DNA of 64,000 bases, taken from assembly GCA_049644665.1 (NCBI GenBank), contig JBARSI010000155.1, positions 29,402-93,401 of the forward strand, in the 5' to 3' direction. The first letter of the stretch is position 1; the number at the start of each line of letters is the position of its first letter. Origin of the DNA: E44-bin32 sp049644665 (GTDB lineage Bacteria; Chloroflexota; Anaerolineae; Anaerolineales; E44-bin32). The notes beneath the pieces were generated by a model that was given only the letters and a program-made list of their open reading frames with translations, was not told the origin of the DNA and ran no database searches. This document shows, piece by piece, positions 41,995 through 51,102 of the stretch. Made by a program: the position numbers and the translations under genes.

Positions 41995-42888
41995 ATGAGC
42001 GAAAGCCGTCCCCCGATTTGTGATTATGAAGGCTCAGATTACCAGGAGAAATTCTGGGAACATGGGAGTCGGGAGTATGAGGATCGAGTAGAGGCGATCG
42101 CTCTCAAGCGTTTGCTGCCCGAGGGTGGAGCCCGGTTGTTGGAGGTGGGCGCAGGCGCCGGGAGAAATACAACTCGATATCAAGGTTTTCAGCAGATTGT
42201 CCTGCTTGATTATTCACGAACGCAAATTGAATTGGCGCAGCAGAGACTTGGCGAAAGTGACCGCTATGTTTATGTCGTCGGCGACGTCTATCGCTTACCC
42301 TTCGCTCACGAAGTGTTCGATGCTGCCACGATGATCAGAACGCTTCATCACCTGGTGGAACCTCAAAGCGCGCTGAGCCAGATAAGGCCTACGCTTGTCC
42401 CGGGATCAACCTTCATCCTCGAATACGCAAACAAACGCAACATCAAAGCCATCGCTCGTTGGTTGATTCGACGACAGGTCTGGAACCCCTTCGACCCTGA
42501 AGCAATCGAGTTCACAGAATTAAATTTCAATTTCCATCCACGAGTCGTTTTCACATGGTTGAAACAGGCCGGTTTTTCGCCCGGGCGAAAGTTAACAGTT
42601 TCCCATTTTCGCACCAATCTCCTCAAGCGCCTTGTTCCCCTAAATGTATTGGTGGCAGTTGACTCAATGATGCAGCGCACGGGGGATTGGGCGCAACTGA
42701 CCCCTAGCGTTTTCCAATATGCCTCGGTTGAGGGTGCGCCCGGGCGCGTCCGCGAGGGCTCGATTTGGCGCTGTCCCGAGTGTGGGTCACTTGAACTGCA
42801 AAAGACAACAGAGGGCTTGGGCTGCAGGGGATGCAAATATATTTGGCCTGTGCGGGACGGAATCTACGATTTCAAAAATCCGGTGTAG
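41995..42888 (+). CDS. Class I SAM methyltransferase with C-terminal zinc ribbon
   Basis: 297 residues. SAM motif I is LLEVGAGAGRN (about 44), motif II YVVGDVYRLPFAHEVFD, motif III region LVPGSTFILEY. The C-terminal ribbon has WRCPECGS and GCRGCKYIWP, four Cys. Methyltransferases with this tail are usually uncharacterised; substrate is unknown. The start overlaps no gene; no strong ribosome site was found before ATG 41995. Confidence 0.82.
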   Translation: MSESRPPICDYEGSDYQEKFWEHGSREYEDRVEAIALKRLLPEGGARLLEVGAGAGRNTTRYQGFQQIVLLDYSRTQIELAQQRLGESDRYVYVVGDVYRLPFAHEVFDAATMIRTLHHLVEPQSALSQIRPTLVPGSTFILEYANKRNIKAIARWLIRRQVWNPFDPEAIEFTELNFNFHPRVVFTWLKQAGFSPGRKLTVSHFRTNLLKRLVPLNVLVAVDSMMQRTGDWAQLTPSVFQYASVEGAPGRVREGSIWRCPECGSLELQKTTEGLGCRGCKYIWPVRDGIYDFKNPV

Positions 42889-43037
42889 ACAGGGGCAGGA
42901 ATACAAAAGGCACGGAGCAGACAGTAATCTAAATTCTTTGACCAGGCATTCAGGATTATAAGAGGCAGAAAGATTAAGACGGTAAAAGAAGCGCGACTTA
43001 TCCATATCTTCTGCGTAAATCGAAATGGGAGGGTGAA

Positions 43038-43550
43038 ATGGAGCAAGGACAACGATCAAACTTGGTGGCCGGGTTGCTAATCATCCTGATCGGCGCCGCA
43101 CTCCTGGCAGCACAATTATTTCCCGACATCTTCGCGTTCATAAAACCAAAGGATAATTGGCCCTTGATTGTGATTGCAGTGGGCGTATTCCTTTTATTGA
43201 TGGGATTGCTGACCAGCACGCCATCCCTGGCGATTCCAGCCTCGATCGTAGGCGGGATCGGCGGAATTCTGTATTGGCAGAACACAACGGGCAACTGGCA
43301 GAGTTGGGCGTATGTCTGGACGCTGATACCCGGGTTCGTGGGTGTGGGCGTGATCGTCTCCGGCTTACTCGCGGGTAAAACTCGCGAGGGGTTATATGAT
43401 GGAAGCCGGGCGATCATGGTGAGCCTGATCATGTTCGCAATTTTTGGTTCTTTCTTGGGCAGAGGCCAATTCTCCGGATTGCTGTGGCCGAGTATATTAA
43501 TCGGCGCCGGCTTGATGATCCTGTTGGGCCCTTTGTTCCGCCCGCGTTGA
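43038..43550 (+). CDS. Multi-helix membrane protein, LiaF/DUF5668-like
   Basis: 170 residues with about five hydrophobic segments (LVAGLLIILIGAALLAAQ at the start, then WPLIVIAVGVFLLLMGL). The pattern resembles the membrane part of the DUF5668/LiaF family. It precedes a clear LiaF-like protein by 67 bases. Function unknown. Confidence 0.65.
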   Translation: MEQGQRSNLVAGLLIILIGAALLAAQLFPDIFAFIKPKDNWPLIVIAVGVFLLLMGLLTSTPSLAIPASIVGGIGGILYWQNTTGNWQSWAYVWTLIPGFVGVGVIVSGLLAGKTREGLYDGSRAIMVSLIMFAIFGSFLGRGQFSGLLWPSILIGAGLMILLGPLFRPR

Positions 43551-43617
43551 AGCGAGCCATCGGCTGCTAGAGAATGAATCGGGTAAATGGAATTGCTCGG
43601 CTTAAGGAGTGAATGAA

Positions 43618-44517
43618 ATGAATAGTCGCTATCGTAGACCCAGTATTACAGGGCCTGTTATCCTGATTGCCCTTGGGGTGATTTTTCTGTTAAACAATTT
43701 GGGGTTGATCGAATTGAACGTTTGGGATGTTGTCATGCGCTTCTGGCCGATCCTGCTTATCGCAGTAGGGCTCGATACACTTATCGGTCATCGCTCGGCC
43801 TGGGGAGCGGCAATTGCATTAATAGTAGTCCTCGCCATCCTGGCTGGCGGCATCGTCTTCTTCGACAAGCAACCTCGATGGACAAACGCATCTGAGAAAA
43901 TAGAGATTCCTTTGAGAAATGTTGAGAATGCAATTGTTACCATCGATCCCGCTCTTGGATACCTGCACCTTGGCGCATTACCAAAGGGAGCACATACGCT
44001 GGTAGAAGGTGATGTTCGCCCTTTCATCGGCGAGGAGATTAGTGAGACGATCGATTTCTCTGGCACACGTGCGACTGTCGATCTGCGGACCAAAGGTTTC
44101 ATCGTGGTCCCATTCTTCAGCGGGTGGAGCGGTCAACCATCGTGGGATCTCGCGCTGCACCCTGGTGTGGCCATTGACATGATCGTTGACTTCGGTGTGG
44201 GGAAGGTGGAGCTCGACCTCAGGGATCTCCAGATTGGCGAAATACAGGCAGAGCATGGAATAGGGCAATTGATTTTGTTGCTGCCGCCCGAGGCAAATGA
44301 CGATATTTTTCTTAAGGGGGGCATAGGCGAGATCCTTGTTGTGATTCCCAAGAACGTGGGTGTTCGCTTAAGTGCCGACGTTGGTATTGGGAACGTACGC
44401 GTTCCAAGCGGTTATGCACGCGATGGGGATTTTTATATCTCGCCAGGTTATGCTGCGGCCGAGAAGCAGATTGAGATGGTAATTGATCTTGGGATTGGTA
44501 GTGTGCAAGTACGCTAA
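43618..44517 (+). CDS. LiaF-like cell-wall-stress protein
   Basis: 299 residues from ATG 43618 (AAGGAG 8 bases upstream). N-terminal DUF5668 membrane block (GPVILIALGVIFLLNNLG ... FWPILLIAVGLDTLIG, about 10-60), a third helix at about 62-80, then an extracytoplasmic beta-repeat region with VEGDVRPFIG, LDLRDLQIGEIQAEHGIGQL and GVRLSADVGIGNVRVP like LiaF C-terminal domains. LiaF proteins take part in response to wall-active antibiotics. No LiaRS pair is near. Confidence 0.78.
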   Translation: MNSRYRRPSITGPVILIALGVIFLLNNLGLIELNVWDVVMRFWPILLIAVGLDTLIGHRSAWGAAIALIVVLAILAGGIVFFDKQPRWTNASEKIEIPLRNVENAIVTIDPALGYLHLGALPKGAHTLVEGDVRPFIGEEISETIDFSGTRATVDLRTKGFIVVPFFSGWSGQPSWDLALHPGVAIDMIVDFGVGKVELDLRDLQIGEIQAEHGIGQLILLLPPEANDDIFLKGGIGEILVVIPKNVGVRLSADVGIGNVRVPSGYARDGDFYISPGYAAAEKQIEMVIDLGIGSVQVR

Positions 44518-44833
44518 GCGAAATTCAGCGCCAACTTCACGGCGAATCTTCGTGCAATAACTCCGCCGGGGTGCATTTCTTTGCACCCCGGCTGACTATG
44601 TATGTATTCCCCCGTTGAAGGACTGGGGGTTGGGCATGGTGGTGGGACAGCCGCGGGAGAGAAATAAGATGAGCGATAAGGGGCTGGAAATAAAGAGAGG
44701 GAAGAAGTTTTCTCAAAGGCAGAATCTCTTTATCGACAGAGTAGGCGCGATTCTATATCACTAGATCCTGCTTCGGAGTTCCCATCGTTAATGTTGAAGT
44801 TGATATAATGGATGATCTTTGAAGGGAGAAGTG
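44518..44833. other. Intergenic region with strong stem-loop
   Basis: 316 bases after the LiaF-like gene. It holds the 11-base stem-loop at 44565-44592 and otherwise shows nothing coding. The promoter of the molybdopterin gene should lie near its end, but I could not fix it. Confidence 0.5.
44565..44592 (+). terminator. Perfect 11-base hairpin after LiaF-like gene
   Basis: GCCGGGGTGCA pairs perfectly with TGCACCCCGGC across a TTTCTT loop. There is no T-run after it, so it may be a weak terminator or an RNA-stabilising 3' end. It lies 48 bases past the stop. Confidence 0.55.
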
Positions 44834-45481
44834 ATGTCTGAAGGTCAAGGAACGAGGCGAGGATTAGAAGACAAGATTTCACAAGAGGGCAGGCTCCCAC
44901 CGGGACAATCGTTAACGGTTAAATTCCCGATTTTGCATTATGGGCCGGTTCCAGAATTTGACCCTTCCACTTGGAATTTCCGAGTTTGGGGTGAGGTGGA
45001 TCAAGAATTGACCTGGACTTGGGACGAGTTTTTAGAATTACCGCGCACGAGGATCAAGATGGACATCCACTGCGTAACCCGCTGGAGCAAATTCGACACG
45101 GAATGGGAGGGTGTTTCATTACAGGCGCTCGTGCAGCAGGAGATCATTAAGGTCAGCTCATCGGCGAAGTTCCTGTTGCAGCATTGTGAGTACGGTTATA
45201 CGACAAACACACCCATATCTGTTGCCATGTCGGATAATTTCTTGTTGGCCACACACTTTAACGGGCAACCCATTACGCCTGATCACGGTTATCCGCTCCG
45301 TGGAGTCGTCGGAGCAATCCCCGGAAGGGAAGATCTGAAAGATATTTATCTTTGGAAAGGTGGGAAGTGGCTGAGAGGCTTGGAGTTTTTAGCGGAGGAT
45401 CGACTGGGCTTCTGGGAGCAGGCTGGTTACCACAATGATGCGGATGTATGGGATGAGCAGCGTTTCGTTTCTGACGGTTGA
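44834..45481 (+). CDS. Molybdopterin-dependent oxidoreductase, sulfite-oxidase fold
   Basis: 215 residues from ATG 44834 (GGGAG before it). WNFRVWGEVDQELTWTWDEFLEL and IHCVTRWSKFDTEWEGVSL place the molybdenum-binding Cys in HCVTRW; HCEYGYTTN and GYPLRGVVGAIPGREDLK... are family segments. It lacks a Tat signal, so is cytoplasmic, unlike MsrP (YedY). Substrate unknown. Confidence 0.86.
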   Translation: MSEGQGTRRGLEDKISQEGRLPPGQSLTVKFPILHYGPVPEFDPSTWNFRVWGEVDQELTWTWDEFLELPRTRIKMDIHCVTRWSKFDTEWEGVSLQALVQQEIIKVSSSAKFLLQHCEYGYTTNTPISVAMSDNFLLATHFNGQPITPDHGYPLRGVVGAIPGREDLKDIYLWKGGKWLRGLEFLAEDRLGFWEQAGYHNDADVWDEQRFVSDG

Positions 45482-45586
45482 TAATTACCAAGCATCCACT
45501 TTTAACCGACATTTACCCCTGTATTTTACCGGGCAAACAACGTTTTCGCGGATATCAGCGCCGGCGTATAATCAAAGATAGCAAGC

Positions 45587-46261
45587 ATGTCTGAGAAAGA
45601 AGCCTATTCCCACGAGCGGAAGCGCATGGTAGACCAGCAAATGGTCAGTCGTGGGATCCGCGATGAGCGCGTGCTCAAGGCGATGCTTACCATTCCACGT
45701 CATAGATTCGTATCTCCAGAACAAGCTCGCCTGGCCTATATCGACGCCCCTCTCTCCATCGGCAACAATCAGACCATTTCCCAGCCATACATCGTTGCGC
45801 TGATGACCGAACTTCTTTGCCTGAAGGGCGATGAGACCGTACTCGAAATCGGCACAGGATCGGGATACCAGGCAGCCATTCTGGCGCATTTAACAAATAA
45901 AGTTTACAGCATAGAGCGGATTCCGGAATTGGCTGCGCGGGCGCGGTCTTTGCTGCATTCGCTGCAGCTGGATAACATCGAAGTGGTTGAGGGAGATGGA
46001 TCTTGTGGTCTACCCGAGCATGCGCCGTATCAGGCCATCATCGTTACGGCGGCTGCGCCCGAGGTTCCAAAACCGCTCGAGGATCAACTCAGCGATGGCG
46101 GAAGATTAGTCGTCCCGGTGGGAAGTCGGGCGGGGCAAGTGCTTGAGATCTGGAAACGTGAGGGGCAGAAACTGGCTTGCGAGAAGCTGGCTCCGGTAAC
46201 TTTTGTTCCCCTCATCGGTGAACACGCCTGGTCTCACGAAGGAAAATCTCGACGGCAGTAG
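45587..46261 (+). CDS. pcm: Protein-L-isoaspartate O-methyltransferase
   Basis: 224 residues. VPRHRFV-like TIPRHRFVSPEQA, TISQPYIVALMTELL, and SAM motif LEIGTGSGYQAAILA are PCMT blocks; LVVPVGS is near the end. Repairs isoaspartyl residues in aged proteins. It is the last plus-strand gene before dnaN. Confidence 0.9.
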   Translation: MSEKEAYSHERKRMVDQQMVSRGIRDERVLKAMLTIPRHRFVSPEQARLAYIDAPLSIGNNQTISQPYIVALMTELLCLKGDETVLEIGTGSGYQAAILAHLTNKVYSIERIPELAARARSLLHSLQLDNIEVVEGDGSCGLPEHAPYQAIIVTAAAPEVPKPLEDQLSDGGRLVVPVGSRAGQVLEIWKREGQKLACEKLAPVTFVPLIGEHAWSHEGKSRRQ

Positions 46262-46524
46262 TTATTGAAGCGTGCGCATTTCTCCCGAGTTTTATTTTGC
46301 GGCGGTAGTCTCATCCAATCCCCACCCACACCAAATGTGATTTACTGCTACAGCCCGGGCCACGTCTTCAGGTGGAACACTGGCGGCATTGCCGGTGTCT
46401 TCATACAAAAGATGCTGATCAACAGTAAGGTTGGGCAGGGAATGTGGAGAGGTCAAATAAAAAAGGTCCTCGACAATCGTAGAGGACCTAGTAAATAATC
46501 AGCAATTCGAAAGCGAAAGGCTGG
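46262..46524. other. Convergent intergenic region between pcm and dnaN
   Basis: 263 bases. It contains the dnaN terminator (46457-46489). An open frame at 46265-46498 has no family resemblance and runs through that terminator, so is not called. Confidence 0.6.
46457..46489 (-). terminator. Rho-independent terminator of dnaN
   Basis: On the minus strand AGGTCCTC pairs with GAGGACCT (46464-46471 and 46482-46489) across a 10-base loop, followed by TTTTTTATTTG. It is 36 bases past the dnaN stop. A strong terminator. Confidence 0.85.
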
Positions 46525-47658
46525 TTATCGCCCAAGATGCATGGGCATTATGACATGCAGGAAATCATCGCGGCCGACGGGACGCACCAGGCCGGGAGAC
46601 GAGGCTGATGTCGTCTCGATGGCGACGTTGGGTGTATCGATCACGGTCAGGACGTCCACCAGGAAACGCACATTGAAGGCGATTTCCATCGCCTCACCCT
46701 CTATAGTTGCATCGACGATGGTCTCATTTGATCCTGTTTCGGCGGCTGTTGCCGAGACTTCCAGTGTTCCGGGCTCGAGATCGCTTCCGGGAGTAAAGCG
46801 TAGACGAGCAGAATGAGCGGCCTCGCGGGCGAAGATATCAGCAGCCTTACATGCTTTCAGAAGAGCGCCAGTTGAGAGCACGCTTCGAGTAGCGTGGGTG
46901 GTGGGGATGATGCTGTGGTAGTCTGGAAAGGTTCCGTCGATAAGCTGAGAAACGAGTTCAAAATCGGTACCGCGAAAGATCACCTGCCCACGATTGGGCG
47001 GTAGAGTCATGCTGATTGTTTCATCGCCAGTGCTGATGATGCGTGCCAGTTCACTCAAGGCACGTGCGGGGACGATTGCTCTGACCTGGTTGGAAGAGGC
47101 TGAGGTGAGTTGCGCGGTGCGGACCGAGAGGCGGAAGCCATCCGCTGCAGCCATCGTCGCCTTATCATCTTCGACCTCAAGTAAAACGCCGGTTAAGACC
47201 GGACGGGCGTCATCCATCGAGGCAGCGAAAGTTGACTGTTGGATCATCGAGCGCAAGTTTTCAACATTTAGCGTCAGTCCATCATCGAGTTCGGAAGGTG
47301 GCAGAGGTGGAAAATCTTGGGCGTCGATACACTTGATGTCGTTGTTGAAAGAGCCGCAACGCACATTCAATGTTTGATTGCGGATAGTAAGCTCCATGGA
47401 TACGGTGTCGCTTGGGAGTGTGTTTACCAGGTCAACAAAAGTGCGCGCCGGTACCGTTGTCGAGCCTTCCTCCTCAATCTTCGCGCCAATCCAATAACTG
47501 ATTCCTAACTCCAGGTTGGTTGCAGAAAGGCGCAGCCGACCATTATCGGTGGCAACTAAAATATTACTCAGCACTGGAAGAGTGCTGCGGGGCGCCACCG
47601 CACGTGACACGACACTTAATCCACGGGCCAGATTCTCTTGAAGACAGGACACCTTCAT
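46525..47658 (-). CDS. dnaN: DNA polymerase III beta subunit (sliding clamp)
   Basis: 377 residues. MKVSCLQENLARGLSVVSRAV start, TLPVLSNILVATDNGRLRLSATNLE block and the C-terminal HVIMPMHLGR, the family's MPMRL-type end. Three clamp domains fit the length. It holds the polymerase on DNA. It is monocistronic, with its own terminator; dnaA and recF are not adjacent. Ribosome site AAGGAA 8 bases before ATG. Confidence 0.93.
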   Translation of the reverse strand: MKVSCLQENLARGLSVVSRAVAPRSTLPVLSNILVATDNGRLRLSATNLELGISYWIGAKIEEEGSTTVPARTFVDLVNTLPSDTVSMELTIRNQTLNVRCGSFNNDIKCIDAQDFPPLPPSELDDGLTLNVENLRSMIQQSTFAASMDDARPVLTGVLLEVEDDKATMAAADGFRLSVRTAQLTSASSNQVRAIVPARALSELARIISTGDETISMTLPPNRGQVIFRGTDFELVSQLIDGTFPDYHSIIPTTHATRSVLSTGALLKACKAADIFAREAAHSARLRFTPGSDLEPGTLEVSATAAETGSNETIVDATIEGEAMEIAFNVRFLVDVLTVIDTPNVAIETTSASSPGLVRPVGRDDFLHVIMPMHLGR

Positions 47659-47776
47659 GGGGAGTATTCCTTATTTTGTGAGCGGGTGATTAATAAGCTT
47701 ATGAAGTATACAACGATCGCTTAGGAGCGACAATGGTCTTGTAGACAAGGATGGTTTGCTGACATAAACTTACAGA

Positions 47777-49033
47777 GTGATGAATACTCAGACTGAGGAT
47801 GAATTGAAGCATCTTCGCCAGATGGTTGTACGGCTATCCAGATTGGTTGAGATCAGTATCACACTCAACTCGACACTGGATCTCGACCGCTTGCTTCAAT
47901 TCATCATCCACTCTGCAGCTGATCTAGTCGAGAGCGAGGCTGCCTCAATTCTGCTCGTTAGCGATAAAACCCGCGATCTGTACATCGCCGCAGCAACGGA
48001 CGCCGATCCAGAGACACTTCAGAAAAAGCCGGTTCCGAAGGAAGGGTCAATCGCGGGGACAATCTTTCGAGAGGATCGACCACTCATTCTTAACGAGCTG
48101 GGTGCCACGGCGCAACATTATTCCGAAGTTGGAGAGAGCGGGGTTTTTTCGGTGCGCTCCATAATCGGTGTACCGTTGCGGATCCGCGACGAGGTGACTG
48201 GTGTGTTGGAGGCGGTGAACAAACGCCAGGGAATTTTTGATGAGGTAGATATTCAAACCCTAACTAATATTGCCTCGTTAGCCGCCGTAGCGCTTAGCAA
48301 CGCGCGCCAGATCGATGCGCTCAATCGGGCTTATGAGGCGCTAGGGAAACTGGATCAATTAAAAACCGATTTCATCGCTATCGCCTCTCATGAGCTGCGC
48401 ACACCACTGGGCTTGATCTTGGGTAACGCGTCATTGCTCAAGGAATTAGCTGGAGAAAAAATCTCTGAACACGCGGATGCGGTACTCGCTTCCGCCTTGC
48501 GAATGCGTGCATTAATCGAGGACATGACCAATTTGAATATGCTGCAGGCGGGATCAGCAGATCTGGTGTTGTTGAAGCAGCCGCTTCAACACATCGTTCA
48601 GATGGCGTATGAGGAAGTTGTTGGCTTAGTGGAAGCCAAAGGGCAGACCCTCAAGCTCAATCTACCCGCAGAAACGCTCGAAGCGAAGGTCGATGGACCG
48701 AAGATAACGATGGCTTTAACCAATTTACTTAATAACGCAATCCGTTTCACACCGAAAGAAAGGGAACTATGGTTAACTCTGGAACATCATGGTCAAGAGG
48801 CCTGGCTCCGCGTGCGCGACACCGGAATAGGCCTGGCCACCGATGAATTGGATACGGTCTTTGACCTGTTCTATCAAGTGGAAGATCACCTGACTCGCCA
48901 ACATGATGGCCTGGGATTGGGGCTGCCCATTGTAAAGGCCATTGCCGAATCAAATGGAGGCCGCGCCTGGGTGGAGAGTGAGGGCCCTGACCAGGGCGCA
49001 ATATTCACCATTGCGCTGCCGCTGGTGTCGTAA
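47777..49033 (+). CDS. GAF-domain sensor histidine kinase
   Basis: 418 residues from GTG 47777 or ATG 47780. A GAF domain at about 20-170 (STLDLDRLLQFIIHSAADLVE), a HisKA with FIAIASHELRTPLGL (phospho-His about 205) and HATPase with NLLNNAIRF, DTGIGL, GLGLGLPIVK. No membrane helix, so a soluble sensor. No response regulator is beside it. It is divergent from dnaN. Signal unknown. Confidence 0.87.
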   Translation: MMNTQTEDELKHLRQMVVRLSRLVEISITLNSTLDLDRLLQFIIHSAADLVESEAASILLVSDKTRDLYIAAATDADPETLQKKPVPKEGSIAGTIFREDRPLILNELGATAQHYSEVGESGVFSVRSIIGVPLRIRDEVTGVLEAVNKRQGIFDEVDIQTLTNIASLAAVALSNARQIDALNRAYEALGKLDQLKTDFIAIASHELRTPLGLILGNASLLKELAGEKISEHADAVLASALRMRALIEDMTNLNMLQAGSADLVLLKQPLQHIVQMAYEEVVGLVEAKGQTLKLNLPAETLEAKVDGPKITMALTNLLNNAIRFTPKERELWLTLEHHGQEAWLRVRDTGIGLATDELDTVFDLFYQVEDHLTRQHDGLGLGLPIVKAIAESNGGRAWVESEGPDQGAIFTIALPLVS

Positions 49034-49177
49034 TTCGCCCCATCAATGTAGCGATGGTAGCTGTCGCCATCTGAATTCCCAAATCATTCAGTTTCAATTA
49101 AACCAGAATCTTGAGGGAGCGAGGCGCGCTTATCCTGGGACCCATAGGGATTCAATGAGTTGGCGGACCCGCGATTT

Positions 49178-49438
49178 TTACTCCGCCAGGCGGAAGGCGG
49201 TATCCCCGCGCCGAACTCGCTGATCGACTTTCACAGCGACCTCATCGCCAGCTTTCGCCTCAACGACAACCTCATGCTCGATCTGCATTGAGCGGACCTC
49301 CTGCAAGAAATCGGTGTGTGCACCGAGGAAATGGATCTTTTCTCCTGCTTGCAGAGGGTTAGTTAGTTTGATGACGGCCACCGAAATTTTGTGATAATAG
49401 TGGACAATCTCGCCGATACGCTCGTCGTTGGACAGCAT
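49178..49438 (-). CDS. EF-Tu domain-2-like small protein
   Basis: 86 residues from ATG 49438 (GGAGGAG upstream); a longer frame to 49498 lacks support. Its beta-barrel pattern (ISVAVIKLTNPLQAGEKIHFLG, EVRSMQIEHEVV, AGDEVAVKVDQRV) is that of domain 2 of translation GTPases as a stand-alone protein. Function unknown; related proteins are common in Bacteria and Archaea. Confidence 0.75.
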   Translation of the reverse strand: MLSNDERIGEIVHYYHKISVAVIKLTNPLQAGEKIHFLGAHTDFLQEVRSMQIEHEVVVEAKAGDEVAVKVDQRVRRGDTAFRLAE

Positions 49439-49547
49439 ATGTCTCCTCCAAGCGCTGAATATGGGGTCTTGTCTGATTGTACAACGAGTGATGCCCATTC
49501 CCCAAGCGACTTTATTGAGGACCAGATAATAATTCCTGTATCGCTGG

Positions 49548-51032
49548 TTATTGCCTTGGCGACTTAATTAATTGGGGGATGCCGCGCAAGGCGACTACAG
49601 AGAGAAGAAAGAGACTTGCGTAGATGGCAAAAATGATGAGATATCCTAGACCGGGTTGAATCCGGTTGAAAAAATCTGCCATAGGTCCGCCGATTCCTGC
49701 TCCAACAATCCCCGCACCTGCTCCGGCGAGATTGGAGATGCCCAGGTAGCGCCCAGCCTCTTTGGGAGGAACCAGGTCTGTGCCGAGGGCCCAATTGGCG
49801 GCCATGAACGCACCTGCTCCAACACCGAGGATGCACCCGCTTACGATTACCATTGGCATAGTTCGCAAGAAAAGTAAAAGCAGAGTCCCGGCGGCTGAAA
49901 TCAAACCGGCAAAAGCGATCAACTGTTTCCGCCCGATCCGATCTGCAAGGTATCCACCGACCAGAGTAGAAGGGATCAAAAACAGCGCCACAACAGCTAG
50001 AATGATGGTGGTCATCGTTGCCGGGTTTTCGACGTGAAGGACATCACTGATGAAGAATTGGAAAAATCCAAGAATAGACCCCACTGCCGCCAGAAAGAGC
50101 AGGCGGTTGATGACCCACCAGATGAAGGGTTTGTTTGATCGAGCCTCATCGCCGATGCCCACCCACGCACCAAAATAAACCCCCATGAGTATCGATCCAG
50201 CCATGGCAATAAAACCAGCGAACCCCATCAAGGCAATCTGCAATTCGGCAGAGACCTCCCGGCTGCTCAGGAATAGACCTCCGGTGCGGACTACCCAAAG
50301 CGCACCCTGCGTAACACCGACAAAGATCGCTGTGAGTGCGAGAATCCTTAATGGGCGAGAGGCATTACGCCGCCTGGGCTTCTCGCGCAAGGGCTCTTCG
50401 CGCACGAAGATTATTGTGAGGAGCATTGTCAGAGTAAGCGAGCCGCCGATTATGCCGACGGCAAGCCAAATTCTGCCGGAGTCTATGATAGGACCGATGA
50501 AGACTGCAAAAAAGCTCGGCAAAATTTCGAACACCGATTTTACGCCGGAGGAGGAACCGCGCTGATTTTCAGGTATCAGGTCGGGAATCAAGCCTTGCTG
50601 AGCCCCTTGGGCGGTGTTGGATGAAGCTTGTAGGAGTACGAGTCCAAGCAGTAAAACGGCATATGCGGCGGAGAAACCCAGGAGCGGGCGTATCGTTTGA
50701 TCAAGCGATGATCCGACGAAAAGCATTGATGCGCCGATGATGGCGAGGAATGCCAGATCAAGAATAGTTCCCCAAAAGATGAACGGCCGCCTGCGGCCTA
50801 AGCGGTGCGTGCTCCGGTCGCTATACATTCCCGCCAGAGGCTGTACGAGCATCGCGACCGCAAGGCCGGCGACGCGCAGCATTGCCAGGTAAGTGTTTTT
50901 CTGATCGGGAGCGACGAAAATGGTCACGAGATACGGTAATAAAACAGGGGTGATTACGCCGGCGGAGATGCTCAGACCGAGCCAGTAGATGTTAATGAAT
51001 ATATGGTCACGCCAATGGATGGTCTTCTGCAT
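49548..51032 (-). CDS. MFS transporter, SLC45/sugar-symporter-like
   Basis: 494 residues from ATG 51032 (AAGGGA before it); the frame to 51122 overlaps the neighbouring gene's end. About twelve membrane segments. MYSDRSTHRLGRRRPFIFWG and YLADRIGRKQLIAFAG are the two MFS loop motifs. The layout (GPIIDSGRIW, DLVPPKEAGRYLG) matches MFS proteins related to sucrose/SLC45 carriers. Substrate unknown. Confidence 0.85.
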   Translation of the reverse strand: MQKTIHWRDHIFINIYWLGLSISAGVITPVLLPYLVTIFVAPDQKNTYLAMLRVAGLAVAMLVQPLAGMYSDRSTHRLGRRRPFIFWGTILDLAFLAIIGASMLFVGSSLDQTIRPLLGFSAAYAVLLLGLVLLQASSNTAQGAQQGLIPDLIPENQRGSSSGVKSVFEILPSFFAVFIGPIIDSGRIWLAVGIIGGSLTLTMLLTIIFVREEPLREKPRRRNASRPLRILALTAIFVGVTQGALWVVRTGGLFLSSREVSAELQIALMGFAGFIAMAGSILMGVYFGAWVGIGDEARSNKPFIWWVINRLLFLAAVGSILGFFQFFISDVLHVENPATMTTIILAVVALFLIPSTLVGGYLADRIGRKQLIAFAGLISAAGTLLLLFLRTMPMVIVSGCILGVGAGAFMAANWALGTDLVPPKEAGRYLGISNLAGAGAGIVGAGIGGPMADFFNRIQPGLGYLIIFAIYASLFLLSVVALRGIPQLIKSPRQ

Positions 51033-51102
51033 CAGTGTCCCTTGATGAGGGTTGTCCGTCCCAGGGATATTATCGCTGATCGGTGTAGAGCCTTTCGAGT
51101 TA

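Noticed and set aside
46265..46498. 77-residue open frame after pcm
   Set aside because: No ribosome site or family resemblance, and it runs through the dnaN terminator hairpin.
47659..47776. Gap upstream of dnaN as a replication origin
   Set aside because: No cluster of TTATCCACA boxes or AT-rich repeats was seen, so oriC is not called here.
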